Below are positions 1-11,255 of a DNA stretch of 64,000 nucleotides, in pieces. Position 1 is the first letter of the stretch, and every line of letters starts with the position of its first letter. The translations under genes and the position numbers were made by a program. The notes below the pieces were generated by a model. That model was not told where the DNA came from. It searched no databases and worked only from the letters and a program-made list of their open reading frames with translations. Source of the DNA: Ashinkailepas kermadecensis (lineage: Eukaryota; Arthropoda; Thecostraca; Neolepadidae); contig JAOTOM010003681.1 of assembly GCA_034440615.1 (NCBI GenBank), forward strand, positions 1 to 64,000, in the 5' to 3' direction.

Positions 1-73
1 CCAAAACGGGATTGAGGAGGCAATTTGTCGGGGATTACGTTGGGGAATTTCAGTGCGAATGTGAGGACATGGT

Positions 74-1758
74 CTAAATGTATGGCAATATTGTATTTGT
101 TCCTATTATATGTACGTGAACAGGAGGATAGAGAGTGCGAGGGGTGGCAGGGTGGTTGTGTTGTGTTGTGGTGCGAAAGTGGTATCTGACTAGATGAAGT
201 ATTCTGCGGTGTTGTAAGCTGGGGAGGTGGGCCTCAGCCCGGAGACTAGTGATGGGCGTGGTGCGGTGTGCTCCGGTGATGAGGCGAATTGCGTTATTCT
301 GTATGCGTTCAGTGTTGTGATGTGTAAAGGGAGATATTATCGAAGATAAACGCATTGTATCCCAGGATTGAGCGAATCAGAGTAATATACAATTGTTGAG
401 TGTGGCCTGTCTGCACCCCAGTCACGACCGGAGATGCAGCGCAGTGAGATTTAGATGTTTTGCGCAACGTTGTTTGAGATAAGTATATGGGGCCGAAACA
501 CAGACTTTGTCTAGTACGATGCCAAGATAGGTGAAGGTGGTTTGGTGAGGATAATTTGGTCGCGGTAACGAGTGGTGTAAGAGGTGGAATGTACGTGGTG
601 AGCCGGGAGAAAAGCATTGTGACGGATTTGGTGGGGGAGATTTGCAGTCCCCAGAGGGAACACCATGAATCAATTTGATTCATGGCGCGCTGCATTATAT
701 AATTTGCATTGTCTGCCGATGGGTGCGTGCACCATATGGCCAAATCATCGGCGTAAATGGAGTATTTTAGACAGGGGGCTATGTGATGGAGGTCAGCGAG
801 TGCATCGTTAATCATGATAAGAAAGAGGGGGGGATAGCACGCTGCCTTGTGGGACGCCTTGATCTAATTTTGGGACCGAGAATGGATATTGCCGCAGCGC
901 ACGGTGAATGTTCTATTAGCGAGAAAGTTGGTGATAAATTTTGCCATTCTGCCTCTGATGCCAATACGATGTAATTTGATTCGGAGTGCAGAGCTATGTA
1001 CTTTATTGAATGCGGATTTTAAATCGAGAAAAGAGTGCCACGGTTTCATGTTTTTTTCATGGAACCGCGCTGAACCGAGTCAACTAATAGAATGAGGTTG
1101 TCAGTGGTGCTGTGTCTGGGTCGAAAGCCGCTTTGAAAGGGTGTGAGAATTTCGTTGTTTTCAAGGTGAACTCTGATTCGTCCATTGACCATGCGCTCAA
1201 AAAGTTTAGAGGCCCAACTAGTGAGAGAGATAGGTCGATAGCTAGAGGGAAGGTCGCGAGGTTTGCGAGGTTTAGCGATAGGAATGATAGTGCTAGTAGA
1301 CCAGGAGAGGGGAAAGGTGCCGTCAGTCCATAGTTGGTTTAGTGCCGAAAGGAGGTTGTCTTTGCCGGAGTCGGATACATTTTGGAAGAAGGGGTATGCC
1401 AATTGGTCAGGGCCAGCCGCGGTGTTTGTTACTTTGGATAGGGATAAATTTAGTTCATAGAGAGTAAAAGGGGCATTATATGGTTCCGTGTTGTCCGAGG
1501 TAAAGTTGCAGGTGGCGAGAGTGGTTTGGAGGAAGTCGGTGGTTTGTTGCGAGTATTACGTATTTGAGGAGATGTGGCATAATAGGTGGCAAAGTGTTCC
1601 GCGACGTCCGAGGGTTCTGTGATGCTGCGTTGATTAATTGTCAGTTGTGGGAATCCGCGGTGTGGGGTCTGCCATTTGAGAAAGAGAGAATTTTGGTCCA
1701 AATCTGGCCGATGGGGGTAAAACGGTTGAATGAGTTTGAATAGAGTTGCCAGCTGCAT
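74..1758 (-). pseudogene. LINE ORF2 reverse transcriptase, several frames
   Basis: RT core spread over five consecutive minus-strand segments. 1758-1450 is the linker. 1402-1046 contains SSYRPISLTSWASKLFERMV and FQSGFRPRHSTTDN. 1049-864 contains motif A FLDLKSAFNKV and the RxxMAKFITNFLANRTF region. 815-309 contains the catalytic YADD box and GLQISPTKSVTMLF. 355-74 contains IQNNAIRLITGAHRTTP of the thumb/linker. The catalytic Asp of motif A and both Asp of YADD survive. Frameshifts separate all segments, so no full-length enzyme can be made. The family resembles the LINE at 57.0-63.1 kb (compare the shared SGFR..RST block). Confidence 0.85.
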
Positions 1759-1766
1759 TTTTGGCG

Positions 1767-2672
1767 CTAAGGATAATCTGCTGACAACGTTTTTTTAGCC
1801 TCGCGGGCTTCTAACATGTTTTGGGTGGTGAGATTTTTGCGAAATTTTCGCTCAGCCCGCCGCCGCAGAGCGACGGCGCGTTGACACTCGTCGTTCCACC
1901 ACGGCACGTGATGACGGCCGGGGAGCGACGAGTGTGGGGACATGATTTTCTGCCGCAAGTAATATGGTGTCAAGTAAAGCTGATATTGGGGGTGTGAATG
2001 AGGAGGGAAGACGGTGTCAATTTCCTGGGAGAAAGATGGCCATTTCGCCTTGCGAACATTCCAGCGGGGGATAAATGAATAATCTCTAGCCTGTGCTGAG
2101 CGTTCAAGCATAATATGAATAGGGAAGTGATCGCTAAAGAGGGGGTCGGGTTGTACATGCCAAGAAAAGAGAGGTGAGATGGAGGCCGAGGCCAAAGATA
2201 GGTCGATGGCAGATGGTCGGAACGGGGCAATGTCAGTGTTGTGTGTGGGTGTTTGGTCATTTAAAAAGACCATGTTGTGGGTGTTGAGGAGTGTTTCGAT
2301 GTGGTGTCCGAGGTGATGTGGTGTGACAGCCCCCATGCCTGGTGGTGGGCATTCAAATCTCCCAGCACCAGACAGGGGTGAGGGAGGAGACCGAATAGGT
2401 CGGTCACAGAAGATATAGGATAGTGTAGGAGAAGGTGGGAGATAGAGAGAGAGAATAGTAAGCTCTAGTTGTGCAATTTTGACAGAAACGGCAATAAAAT
2501 TTAGGTTATTTACAATGGGGATCTGACGATGAAGGAGGGTGTCGGATATAAATAAGGCGACCCCGCCGCCGGATGTAGAATTTCTATTGTCGGTGTAGAG
2601 GGAATAACCAAGGATATTAAAATTATACGGGTCATTGTCGCGCCATCGGGCCTCCTGAACGGCGGCAATCAA
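1767..2672 (-). pseudogene. LINE ORF2 endonuclease domain, frame-disrupted
   Basis: Apurinic/apyrimidinic-like endonuclease that would nick the target site. Visible motifs are QEARW with the metal-binding Glu, SGGGVALFI, LYLPPSP, and FSDHFPIHI with the terminal Asp-His pair, followed by the PWWNDECQRAVALRRRAE linker leading to RT. The expected G-D-x-N-A-H motif is absent from this frame but readable in another frame at about 2335-2385. The local sequence has therefore shifted out and back in. The frame then breaks before RT. The endonuclease N-terminus is not present in the open segment. Confidence 0.8.
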
Positions 2673-3189
2673 TGGTTTATTTCTGATGATATATTCCTTG
2701 AATTTCTGCCTAATGGGATATGAGGGACCTCGTATTCCATTGGAGCAAGAATTCAGTGGTGGGTGTCTGCATTAGTGATGTGTTGTGATGATCACGCCCT
2801 CGCAGGCGTGTGTGTGGCGGTGAGGGCGTGATGGGGTCATCCGTCTCGTAGGGAGGCGGACGACCCTGGTGACGTGGGAGAGGGGCTCTGGATCCCCAGT
2901 GCGGTCCGGGCTCGGGGAACGGGAGCGAGCACTCGATTCCGGGGACAGAGTGGGGAGGCGACGGCCCTGAGGGGGCGGTGTGGAAGACGCCCGAGCCTTG
3001 GTCGGAGCAGCCTGTTGGCAGTGGAGGGCTGAGCGCTAGAGCAACCGGTGACTGGGGTCGCCGCGGTCTGCTGCGCGGCCCGACAGTGGTGGGCGGTGTC
3101 AGCCTTGGCGGGGCCCGCGGCAGGGGCAGGGCGCATGGCCGGCTGGGTGACGTCCTGTGGGCGGTGCGGGGACCGGGGGACGGAGGGGC

Positions 3190-4144
3190 CCGCTAAGGGG
3201 GCAGGGCGAGAGGCCGGGGAAGGAGAGGAGGGAAGCGGGTCGCAGTCGGACCGACCCGACCCTCCAGACCTGGGGCGAGAGCCCGCTTCAGCCGGAGTCG
3301 GCCACATTGGGGCCAAGTAGGGGCCGGGCCCACACCATCGGTGGTGCGGGCGGCGAGGAGCCCTGTGAGGTGAGTCGCCGCTGCTGGCGCTCTTTGGCGT
3401 CGAGCCACGCAGGGCAGCGTGGGGATGCGGCCGGGTGGGGGCCCAGGCAGGCCGCGCAACGTGGGACCTCGGACGCGCACATATCCGTCGTGTGCCCCTC
3501 GGCACATCGCCCACATACCGGCTCCCTGGAGCGACACGCCTTTGCCAGGTGCCCGTACCTTTGGCAGAAGGCACATCGGGCCGGTGGTGGGGTCCAGGGG
3601 CGGAGAGGGATGCGCAAGTAGCCCGCCATGACGTGGGTGGGCAGGACTTGCGTGCGGAAGCTCCAGTTTCAGGACTGGGCCCGCACGAGGGCGACGACCG
3701 AGACGGGTCACGTCGCACACTCCCTGCGACTGCAGCTCGTCCAGGAGCTCCTCCTCGGACAGATCCACCAGCTCCGGGGGCGTAAGCGGTGGTATAAACC
3801 AGGTTGAGCCTGTCCGCGAGCTCAACCGTGATGTCCTTGCCGAGGAACCGGTTTAGGCTCATGAGGGCACGTGCCTGTGAGGCTTCCCTAACCCGCACCA
3901 GCAGGGCACCAGAGCGGAGGACCTTCGCCGAGGAAACTCCGCCTGTCCACCCGTCCAGCTCCCGTGCTACCGCAAACGGGGAGGTTCGGGCCCACGATCC
4001 CTCCTTCCTCGTCACCAACACGAATGACCTCACCCTCCGGGGGGTCGCGGGGAGGGGGCAGGCGGGCTCCAGGCCGGGGGCGGCGTCCTCCGTCCTCCGA
4101 GGGGGCTGGGTGTTCCCGGGCATACCGGGGCAGGGCGGGTGCAC
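3190..4144 (-). pseudogene. LINE ORF1 (gag-like, three zinc knuckles), frameshifted
   Basis: RNA-binding ORF1 protein that would coat LINE RNA. The N-terminal part (4144 to about 3830) has a basic, RRM-like region including RNRFLGKDITVELADRLN-type sequence. The reading then moves to a second frame (about 3825-3640, with PPELVDLSEEELLDELQSQG) and a third (3629-3288). The third frame holds CAFCQRYGHLAKAC (C-x2-C-x4-H-x4-C), CGRCAEGHTTDMC and a degenerate CAACLGPH...C knuckle, just after the conserved MAGYLRIPLRPW. At least two frameshifts separate the modules. The open frame running on to 2837 is out of register and not real gag. Knuckle assignment is secure; the exact start (ATG at 4144) is less so. 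Confidence 0.8.
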
Positions 4145-4382
4145 TACACCAGAGGGGAGAGGGTGGAGTGTATGTGTGGATAAGGGCGCCCGGAAGGGGT
4201 GAGCAAGAAAGGCACCTGAGGGGATGCTGCAAGGAAAGATGTGAAGAACTGGCTGTGAAAGGGGAAGAAAGACACAGAGTTTTGAGGGATGGGAAAATCG
4301 GTCAGAGGCGGGGGGCAGTCACGCTCAGAGAACGTTAGCCCGATCCATTAAACCAGAAAGATACCTATGACCGATTTATAAC

Positions 4383-5522
4383 CTATGGGGAGGGATGGGA
4401 AACAAACAATCGAGGCTGGCCGCCGGTACAACTCGGTTTCCCGACGATGCCCGAGAGCACCGCTAGGCCGAGGAGGAGTGGGAGGGGGCTGCGACGGCTA
4501 GTCCGACGAGCACCGAAAAAAGAAGAAGATAATATTGTCATAAATGAGGTAGTCATAAACTCGTCGTAGGGTGGCGTAGTCAAGATTTTCTTTCAGTGTG
4601 AATTTCAGCATTTGTATCACTGCTTTCGCTCGGAAAGCTCGCTCACTCTGTCTGAACATACTCTGGTCTGAACAGCCAGTGTAAACTCGTATGGTGAACG
4701 CTGCTTGGGAAACGTCTGTGGACGAATACATGCCAAGTGTGACTATATCTGGCGATCTAAATCAAATCAGGCAAATCCTGGTCTTCAAATTTTGGTTGAC
4801 TTGTCATGAAAATATAAGGATGTGATGATTGTTGCAAAATTCCCTAATGAAGAAAATAATCAACGCCTTCACGCCTTGAATAATCTGAGGGCACATAACA
4901 CACAACTCAGAAGTATTTAGGAACGACACCATCATTTGCCATCTGCCGCGGTGTCCCACCAACCGCCAGACTACAACACCAAGATGTACAAATGCATATA
5001 TGTGACCATATCACACCCCTGTAACCGATCATATTACACCTCCTGTATCATCAACCCCGTTACCAGTGCCAGTACCCTACTAATAAGGGAATGCATGTGG
5101 TGGAATGAAGCATCCGTCGTGAGCGATGTAAAAGGCAGCTTGATCCATATCTTGTAGCGTTTCTAAACTCAAGTAGCAGAGCAAATGTCGATATTGAATT
5201 GGGCCCGTCGTCACCACCGTCGAACGAAAACCTTGCAGATGCACGCTTGCTACGTGAATTATCAATGTTGAGGTCGTTTTAAGGGTGTGGGACTGTACAA
5301 CTATCTAGGAAAAAGCCGGTGCACATGGCCAGGGGAAAACAATACTGGGAACAAAACCTGGCCACATGCGAGCAAGCGTGGTTTCTGCGAACGCGAAGGC
5401 CTGAAAAACAGCAGGTAAGTGCAGTACAAGGCATCAAATGTGTACCACTCTCTGGCTGTCAGATTCGCCGCCAGGTGTCAAGGTGGAAACACGTCGGTGT
5501 GGAGCTCCTGCTTTCCAGATAA
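4383..5522. other. Unassigned spacer between two LINEs
   Basis: No protein family or convincing exon is recognised. The left 120 bp are GC-rich and may still be 5' leader of the minus-strand LINE. The rest is moderate-GC sequence whose short open frames lack codon structure or motifs. Confidence 0.4.
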
Positions 5523-5942
5523 GTCGTTGCAGAACCGGGCAGTATACTAGGCTTAACTGTGGATAGGTATTTAGCAATTACTTCTGTGCATATATTTGCA
5601 TAGTTTTATCTCATAAGTTTCTTTTTGAGCAAGCAGATTATAATATTTACACCTAGAGACGCCGCCCAGCGCCATTTTGTCCATTCTGTCTTTCTTTGTC
5701 TAGTGTGTCAGTGTTTTCAGCTATTTATTGCATTTTTGGCAGTTATTCAGCGAGTGATTTCTTCTTTCTTTAAAACCACAGTCAACTTTCTGCACAGTGA
5801 TTACCTTGTAAGTGCTGCATAGTTAGGAACTAGCATAAACCTAAGCTTTGTCGGTTATTTCGCTCTGCTCTGTTATTTGGTAAATCATTTTGCAGCAAGT
5901 TACTTTTCAATCTCAATCTAGGAATAAGTTGCAGCCTTTAGG

Positions 5943-6857
5943 ATGGCTACTACCAGGATGCAGGCACTAGAGGATGAGGTTAGGGCCTTTAATGCAGAGC
6001 TTTACAAGCTCAAAGCTTCCCTTGCTTCACAGGACAGGCCAGCAAGTAAGGGGCAGTCTGTAGCAGGGGCATCCTATGCCTAGGTGGTCACAGGCCACCG
6101 GGTAACTGTAGCTTCCCCTGCTGTGGAGGTGGCAGGGAGGTATGAAGAGAGAAGTGTTCCTAGTGAACAGAAGATTTCTAGTTGTAGCTCACAGGAGGGG
6201 CAGTGGTTTAAAGTCAGGGGGTGGAGGATTTGGAGGCGTGAGCCTAAGCAAGGGGGCAGTGAGTGGCAGGTGGTAGGTGGTAGGAGTGGGAAGCAACCTA
6301 GTGAAGCAGCTCAACAGGCAGGAGTAGTAACATCCAATAGGTTCCAAGCATTGGAGGACTGCCCCCAGGATAGGGATAGTGATAGCAGCAAGGAGAAAGT
6401 GCTAGTCGCAGGAGACTCTCGTGTGCGGCATTTATATAGGGTATTCTGTCAAGGTCGGCGAGGTAGGATGTGCATCACCAGGCCTGGTGCCAAGGTTAGA
6501 GACCTGGTCCCAGTGGTCGCACAAGCCACCAGTGAAAACCAGTGTAGTACAGTTATAGTGCAGGTAGGAGTGAACAACATAGGTCCTGCTAGGAGTGAGG
6601 AGCTGATGCAGGACTACAGGGCCCTCCTGGCCACCCCGAAGCAAAGCAATAGCAGAGTTATTGTGACAGCTATTCTGCCTAGGGCTGGAGTCTCCCCTGA
6701 GTGGAGCTCTAGGGCACTGGCAGCCAATGCCAGGGTAGGTACGCTCTGCGATGAGTTAGGTTTGACTTTTGTTGACAAGTGGTGCAGGTTTTATGGCTCA
6801 TCTGACCTCTATCAGAGGGATGGCCTGCACTTCTCCGAGAAGGGGGTGAAGTGTTAG
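5943..6857 (+). pseudogene. CR1 ORF1 with SGNH/GDSL esterase domain, one amber stop
   Basis: ORF1 starts at ATG 5943 with a short heptad-like segment (MATTRMQALEDEVRAFNAEL) that could form a coiled coil. An in-frame TAG follows at 6081-6083 (codon 47). From residue 150 or so comes an SGNH hydrolase fold: LVAGDSRVRHL gives the GDS nucleophile block, VQVGVNNIG the G-x-N block, and RDGLHFSEKG the Asp-x-x-His block. All three catalytic positions (Ser, Asp, His) are retained. Esterase domains in ORF1 are a known trait of CR1-like LINEs. A one-base loss near 6850 puts the stop at 6857; the neighbouring frame would end about 37 bp later at 6894. The role of the esterase in retrotransposition is unsettled. 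Confidence 0.85.
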
Positions 6858-6900
6858 GCAAAGTATATGAACATGTCCTTCAGGGAAACTAGATAATGGG

Positions 6901-8190
6901 GTGGGGAGGGAAGAATTGGCATTGCCATCTCAGCGATATGCCAATAGTGACAGCATAGGCAATAGAACCTCACAGTCAGCAAATAGGGGTAGCAGTAGAT
7001 CAAGGGGGCAGAGTGGTAGCTCATCCAGAGATGATAGAGCTACTCAACATGAAAAAGCCAAAGAGGGTCATGGAACTTTTGTTAAGTGTATGATGCTTAA
7101 CGCCCGGAGCATTCGATCCAAATTTGATGAGTTCAAGTGTTATGTTGCTGAGGAGAAACCAGATTTTGTTTGCATTACTGAGGCATGGGTCAGTGAGGGA
7201 TATTTTCGGGATAACTTGCAGGACTATGAGATCCAGGGATACAATATGTTTTCATGCAATAGGGGTCCAGCATTGAAAGGGGGTGGTGTAATGCTGTATG
7301 TGAATAGCTTATACAGTTCTCAAAAAGTAGCAGATGGGGTAAAAAATGTGTCTGTGGAGTCCATTTGGCTTGATGTTGCTGTGGGAAAAGGCAACAGCAA
7401 TAAACTGAGGATAGGAGCTTTGTATCGATCAGGAACCTTGCCACATTCTCAGCAACTGGAGCTCGATAAAGTGATTTGTGAGGAAATCAGCAGAAACTTT
7501 CAGAGGAAATGCCTTATTCTTGGTGACTTTAATCTAAAAGGATATGAAAATGTTCGTGTTGGCTCCCTATCATGTAAACTGTTTAGGAAATGCCTTGAAG
7601 AGGACTTGTTCTTACACCAGTTTGTAACGGAACCAACCAGGCAGGGCTCATTCTTGGACCTTGTCTTCTCAGATTTAAGTGATTTATTTCAAGACTTGAC
7701 TGCAGGAGAAACTCTGGGAAGAAGTGACCATAACATAGTGAGATTCAAGGCACAGGTAGCAGGGACAATCAAGGATAATTTGGCAAAGATTCCAAATTTT
7801 AACAGGGCAGACTTTGACTGCATGAGAGAGGCTTTAAGTGCCATCAAATGGGAAGAAGAATTATTTGATTTAAATGCCTGTGAAATGTGGGAAAAGTTCA
7901 AATCTTACTTGAGGGAAATTCAGATTAGACATGTCCCCCAAAAGCAAAGGCGCAAAAGAAGGGTAGGAAAGCCAGCATGGCTTACACCAGATTTGAGGAA
8001 AGCAATTAAGGCTAAGAAAGGTGCATTTAGAGTATTTAATGAAGCTTCAAATATCGTAAATCTAAGGTCGTATAAAAATCTAGAGATGCTGCGAAGCAGA
8101 AAATCCGAGCAGCAAAGCGAGCAAAAGAATTGGATTTGGCTAAGAACTGTAATGGGGACAGTAAAAAGTTCTTTAGTTTCTACAAGCTAA
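6901..8190 (+). pseudogene. CR1 ORF2 N-terminal part: AP endonuclease
   Basis: Endonuclease module of CR1 ORF2. The frame is open from before 6901, but the first in-frame ATG codons are at 7090/7093, just at MMLNARSIRSKFDEF where the domain begins, so the true start is uncertain. Motifs in order: LNARSI, VCITEAW with the metal-binding Glu, GGGVMLYV, ILGDFNLKGY with Asp-x-Asn, FLDLVFSDL and GRSDHNIVRF with the Ser-Asp-His signature. The linker KPAWLTPDLRKAIKAKK follows. A frameshift at about 8083 ends meaningful coding here; the remaining codons to 8190 are out of register and overlap the RT frame. Confidence 0.87.
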
Positions 8191-9894
8191 GTAAAGTTTC
8201 AAGCACAATTGGTCCACTGGAAGTAGATGGGACTATATTGAGTGAGGATGGTGAGATGGTTGAGGAGCTGAGCAAGCAGTTTAAATCAGTGTTTACAGTG
8301 GAGGATGTGACTAATCTGCCAACCGTGAACCACAGTTCAGTGACAGGTGATCAGATACACGATGTTGATTTCATTGATAGTGATATTGTTTTCAATTATA
8401 TCAGAAAAATAAAGCCAAACAAGGCAGCAGGACCTGATGGAATTTATGCTAGGGTATTGCGGGCAGCTGAAAAGGAAGTGGCAATTCCACTTAGTATAAT
8501 ATTTGGTAGATCAGTTTCACAAAATGAAATTCCAACAGATTGGAAAAGGGCAAATATAGTTCCTATTTTCAAGAAAGGAGAAAGAGGGAAAGTTGAAAAC
8601 TATAGGCCAGTAAGCCTCACATCCCTAGTCTGCAAGGTACTCGAATCAATTATCAAGGATAGAATAGTTCGTTTTCTGGAAGGAAACGTATTGATTCAAG
8701 ATACTCAACATGGGTTTAGAAAAGGGCGATCGTGTCTCACAAATCTCTTGAACTTTTTTTATTTTGCTACAGAACAATTTGATCATGGAAATCAGGTTGA
8801 TGTAGCATATCTTGACTTTAGTAAGGCCTTTGACAAGGTACCACATAAACGGTTAATGATGCAGCTTCAGGTCCATGATATTGCAGGTAGCATCCTAAAA
8901 TGGATAGAGTTGTGGGTTTCAGATAGACAGCAGAGAGTGATGCTAAATGGTACAAAGTCATCATGGCAAAATGTTCTTAGTAGAGTCCCCCAGGGGTCGG
9001 TACTGGGGCCACTATTGTTCATTATATATGTGAATAGCATTGAATGTAGCCTAAGCAGTAAGGTTTTGAAATTTGCGGATGATTTGAAGATCTTTAGGGC
9101 AATAACAGGGCACAATGAGCAGGTTTTGCTGCAGAAAGACTTAGACGAGCTAGTGAAGTGGTCCGAAAAATGGCAAATGAAGTTTAATTTTGATAAGTGC
9201 AAAGTCATGCATGTAGGTAGGCAGCATATGAAGGCTCCATACTTGATGGGTGGCCAAGTACTATCTGTGACTCAGCAGGAGAAGGACTTAGGTGTTATTT
9301 GAACACAAAATTGGGGGCATCAGAACAGACCAAAGAAGCCAGGAAGAAGGCACTAAGAATGCTTGGGGAAATACAGAGGAATGTGTCATACAAAAGTGAG
9401 GAGGTCATCAGGAAGCTTTACTGTGCATATGTCAGGCCACATTTGGAATACTGTGTCCAAGCTTGGTCCCCTAGTTATGAGAAAGATTGTTGGCTTTTAG
9501 AGAGAGTACAAAAGAGGGTAACACAAATGGTTAATGGAACCTACCATATGAGGAAAGATTGAAGAAATTGAATATGTTTTCACTTAGATATGGAAGGCTG
9601 AGAGGAGATCTCATCGAGGTTTTTAAATTTGTTCATGGTCAGGAACAGGGATATCTCAGGGAAATGTTTGAATCTAACAGAAATGATGCAATTAGAGGTC
9701 ATCAATTCAAAATTAAAGTTAATCACAGCAGGAAAAGGTTAAGACAGTCTTTCTTCACCAACAGGGTAGTAGAACACTGGAACCAGCTGCCAGGAACCAT
9801 TGTCAGTAGCAACACACTGAACATCTTTAAAAACGGCATAGACAATCATTATAAGAATAGGGGGCTTGTTTTTCTGTATTCCAGGGAGGGTTGA
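8085..9894 (+). pseudogene. CR1 ORF2 C-terminal part: reverse transcriptase, two frameshifts
   Basis: RT and C-terminal region of CR1 ORF2. The segment 8085-9302 carries IKPNKAAGPDGIYARVL, YRPVSLTSLVCKVLES, QHGFRKGRSCLTNL, motif A YLDFSKAFDKVPH, RVPQGSVLGPLLF, and motif C FADD. The usual Ser-Gly-Val before PQGS is Ser-Arg-Val here. Frames shift at about 9300 (to KLGASEQTKEARKKALRML and AYVRPHLEYCVQAWSP) and at about 9548 (to LKKLNMFSLRYGRLRGDLIE and VEHWNQLPG), ending at 9894. The catalytic Asp residues are intact. A closely related but distinct RT is encoded on the minus strand at 30.7-32.3 kb. Confidence 0.9.
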
Positions 9895-9917
9895 TCGACA
9901 GGGAGGAGATGGGAGTT

Positions 9918-10290
9918 GGGAGGAGTTTGTAATTGTTGAGTGTGTTATGCAATAGCAAATGTGTCTCTTATTAAGTCTAAACGCTTTATAACTTTATATA
10001 GGGTGTACCTAGCAGTGGATTCAGCACCTTCCTTCGGGATGTGATACTGATGAGATTGTCTATGGTAGCACAATGGGTATGATGGGAGGAGTTTGTAATT
10101 GTTGAGTGTATTATACAATAACAAGTGAATCTCTTATTAAGTCTGAACGCTTTATGAATTTGTGTGGGGTGTGCCTAGCAGTAGATTCAGCACCTTCCTT
10201 CGGGATGTGATGCTGATGAGATTGTCTATGGTGGCACGATGGGTATGATGGGAGGAGCTTGTGATTGTTGAGGGTGTTATGCGGTAGCAA
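9918..10290 (+). repeat. 166-bp tandem repeat in CR1 3' UTR
   Basis: The segment starting GGGAGGAGTTTGTAATTGTT begins at 9918, 10084 and (as GGGAGGAGCTTG) 10250. That is an exact 166-bp spacing, giving two full copies and a partial third. Each full unit includes a CTCTTATTAAGTCT...CTTTAT module that resembles the terminal tail of the element at 10413. Confidence 0.9.
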
Positions 10291-10545
10291 GTGAGTGTTG
10301 CTAGATAGGCTGGGGTATATAGCTTCCTAGGGATAAGGGATTGATTGGGGTGAGAGTATGTACATTTCTAGTACCTTTTCTAGATAGGCTTAACCCAGAT
10401 GGGCCCCTGTGGCTCTTATTAAGCCTAAATACTTTATGACTTTATGACTTTATGTTGTAACCCAGGGAAAAAGACGAGGATGGGCAAACAAATAATTGTA
10501 AAAACCCAACATTTTGACGTCCGCGGTGCGGCGGTCCTGTCAGCG

Positions 10546-10634
10546 TCAGGCGCGGATTCAGGAATTGTCATCGGGGCACTTTTCTGATGGGGTGCCATTT
10601 CTTTGGAGGGGCGTCACTACAAAAGCACTCGGAG
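10546..10634 (-). mobile_element. hAT-like MITE family 1, inverted end fragment
   Basis: This resembles the reverse complement of the right end of the 13949-14248 MITE (CGCGGATTCAGGAATTGTCA, then GGCACTT, a CATTTCTTTGGAG block and AAAAGCAC). A new left end starts immediately at 10635. It is therefore a chimeric or nested fragment. Confidence 0.6.
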
Positions 10635-11215
10635 GCAGGGGTGGATACAGGGGTGGCACTGAAGGCATATGTGCCGACATGGAAGTTGGCGCCTCTTAGG
10701 CCTGGAAAATGCTCCACTCCGGGAAAGCTCGAGTACATCTCCATCGACTTTTCTAGCCAGACTCGTCCCTTTCAGAGGAAAAGGTGTCCTTTTGGTGTGC
10801 TCGAGTGCATCCCCATCGAAGTATTCAGCCAGAAGCGATCCTTGGAAGGAAAATACCCTCATCCAGTGTGTTTGAGTGAACCTCCCGAATTGTTCAGCCA
10901 GATGCGCACCTTGGAAGGTAAAGGTGCCGCTCCGGGAAGGCCCGAATGCACCCCATCCGTCTTTTTTTCAGCTAGAGGCGCCCCTCCAGAGACAAATTTC
11001 TCCTCATGGCAATTTCTAAACTCACTCCTGCCCGGTGTGGCGTCTTTTCCTTCCGAGGGGAGCTTCTGGCCGAAAAATTCGAGCAGGGTACATTCGAGCA
11101 CACTGAAGAGGCGTCTTTTTATCTCGGAAGGGCGCCCCTGACGAAAAAAAAGTATAGGTGGTTCACTCGAGTCTTCCCGGATGAGTGCCTTTTCCCGGCC
11201 GGAGGAGCGCCACAA
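10635..11215 (+). mobile_element. hAT-like MITE family 1, long copy with degenerate internal repeats
   Basis: Starts CAGGGGTGGATACAGGGGTG, the family terminus. It then runs through at least seven degenerate repeats of roughly 60-75 bp, each with variants of GCCCCTCCGGGAAGG, CTCGAGTGCA and TTCAGCCAGA. No right terminus is visible before the gag fragment at 11256. Open frames through it are by-products of the repeat and not genes. Confidence 0.6.
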
Positions 11216-11255
11216 GGCATACCTCTAGCCGACGCAGACGAACTGTGCGTGTAGG

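Larger units (their letters stand above)
1..4382 (-). mobile_element. I/Jockey-group LINE, 3' end beyond window
   Basis: Minus-strand non-LTR retrotransposon read from about 4382 down to 1. The order is GC-rich 5' leader, gag-like ORF1 with CCHC knuckles, AP-type endonuclease, reverse transcriptase and the start of the thumb/linker region. The 3' end, and any RNase H domain or tail, lie left of position 1, so its target duplication cannot be tested. Each protein segment is in a different frame from the next, so the copy is a multiply frameshifted relic. Gag plus endonuclease plus RT resembles the I/R1/Jockey group. The clade is inferred from motifs only, and the 5' boundary is approximate. 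Confidence 0.85.
5523..10470 (+). mobile_element. CR1-clade LINE, near full length
   Basis: Plus-strand CR1 element: about 420 bp of 5' UTR, ORF1 (5943 to about 6894) with an esterase domain, ORF2 (about 6901-9894) with endonuclease and RT, and a 3' UTR ending near 10470 in short TTATGAC-type repeats. The same 3' end occurs in reverse at 30428 and 33349 and, decayed, at 37075. Visible lesions are a TAG at 6081 and frameshifts near 6850, 8083, 9300 and 9548. So few lesions make this one of the younger copies in the window. The 5' boundary is approximate; CR1 elements usually lack clear target duplications. Confidence 0.88.

Noticed and set aside
2837..3190. Continuation of the 435-codon minus-strand frame past the gag region
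   Set aside because: Gag motifs lie in other frames downstream of 3830, so this stretch is out of register and merely open because of high GC.
2978..4338. Plus-strand open frames opposite the LINE gag
   Set aside because: Antisense shadows of GC-rich gag sequence; Gly/Arg/Pro-rich with no motif.
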